Shown: positions 5,604-5,616 of the stretch, one piece after another
Layout: each line of letters begins with the position of its first letter
Position numbering within the stretch: position 1 is the stretch's first letter
Origin: Anaerolineae bacterium
Lineage (GTDB): Bacteria; Chloroflexota; Anaerolineae; Anaerolineales; Villigracilaceae
Assembly: GCA_003524705.1 (NCBI GenBank)
Contig: DQGV01000154.1
Coordinates: 1 to 5,616 of the forward strand
Length of the DNA stretch: 5,616 nucleotides
Direction of reading: 5' to 3'
Translations under genes and position numbers: made by a program
The notes under the pieces: generated by a model
What the model was told of the DNA's origin: nothing
The model's input: the letters and a program-made list of their open reading frames with translations, nothing else
Databases searched by the model: none

Positions 5604-5616
5604 GAATTTTTGTTCT

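Overview
All seven protein-coding genes lie on the minus strand, so transcription runs from the right edge to the left. The window most likely comes from a Chloroflexi (Chloroflexota) genome, probably of the class Anaerolineae. Reasons: two small lipoproteins sharing an '[S/T]MAC' lipobox, one with a Pro/Thr/Gln-rich linker and the other with toast-rack-like beta repeats; a DUF2277 protein; moderate-to-low GC; and several short palindromic intergenic repeats of the kind common in that group. This assignment is inferred from protein style, not from a marker gene.

Layout in transcription order. (i) 5590-4526: a PD-(D/E)XK-type nuclease-like protein, AT-rich, with an extended -10 box right in front of it and no ribosome binding site, so possibly leaderless. 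(ii) 4523-3078: radA (Sms), only 2 nt after the nuclease-like gene; it carries an in-frame extra segment encoded by a 61-bp palindromic element. (iii) 3077-2938: a repeat-filled gap with a degenerate tandem repeat that overlaps the radA stop and a 60-bp palindrome of the same type as the one in radA. (iv) 2937-1600: three tightly packed genes (a DUF2277 protein, an AT-rich protein of unknown function, a DinB-like helical-bundle protein), with gaps of 9 and 12 nt. (v) 1599-1461: a gap with a 76-bp nested inverted repeat. (vi) 1460-609: a toast-rack-type lipoprotein, followed by a clear rho-independent terminator. (vii) 553-1: the start of another lipoprotein, cut by the window edge.

The most notable observation is a pair of about 60-bp palindromes (4028-4088 inside radA, 2956-3015 in the next gap). 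They share the same outer 8 bases on each arm (GTAAGGGC / GCCCCTAC). The inner five base pairs differ between the two but stay complementary. Both are in the same orientation, the one in which the single non-Watson-Crick position becomes a G-U pair in the mRNA. The radA copy appears to have become protein-coding sequence. No RNA gene, CRISPR array, IS transposase or complete defence system was seen.
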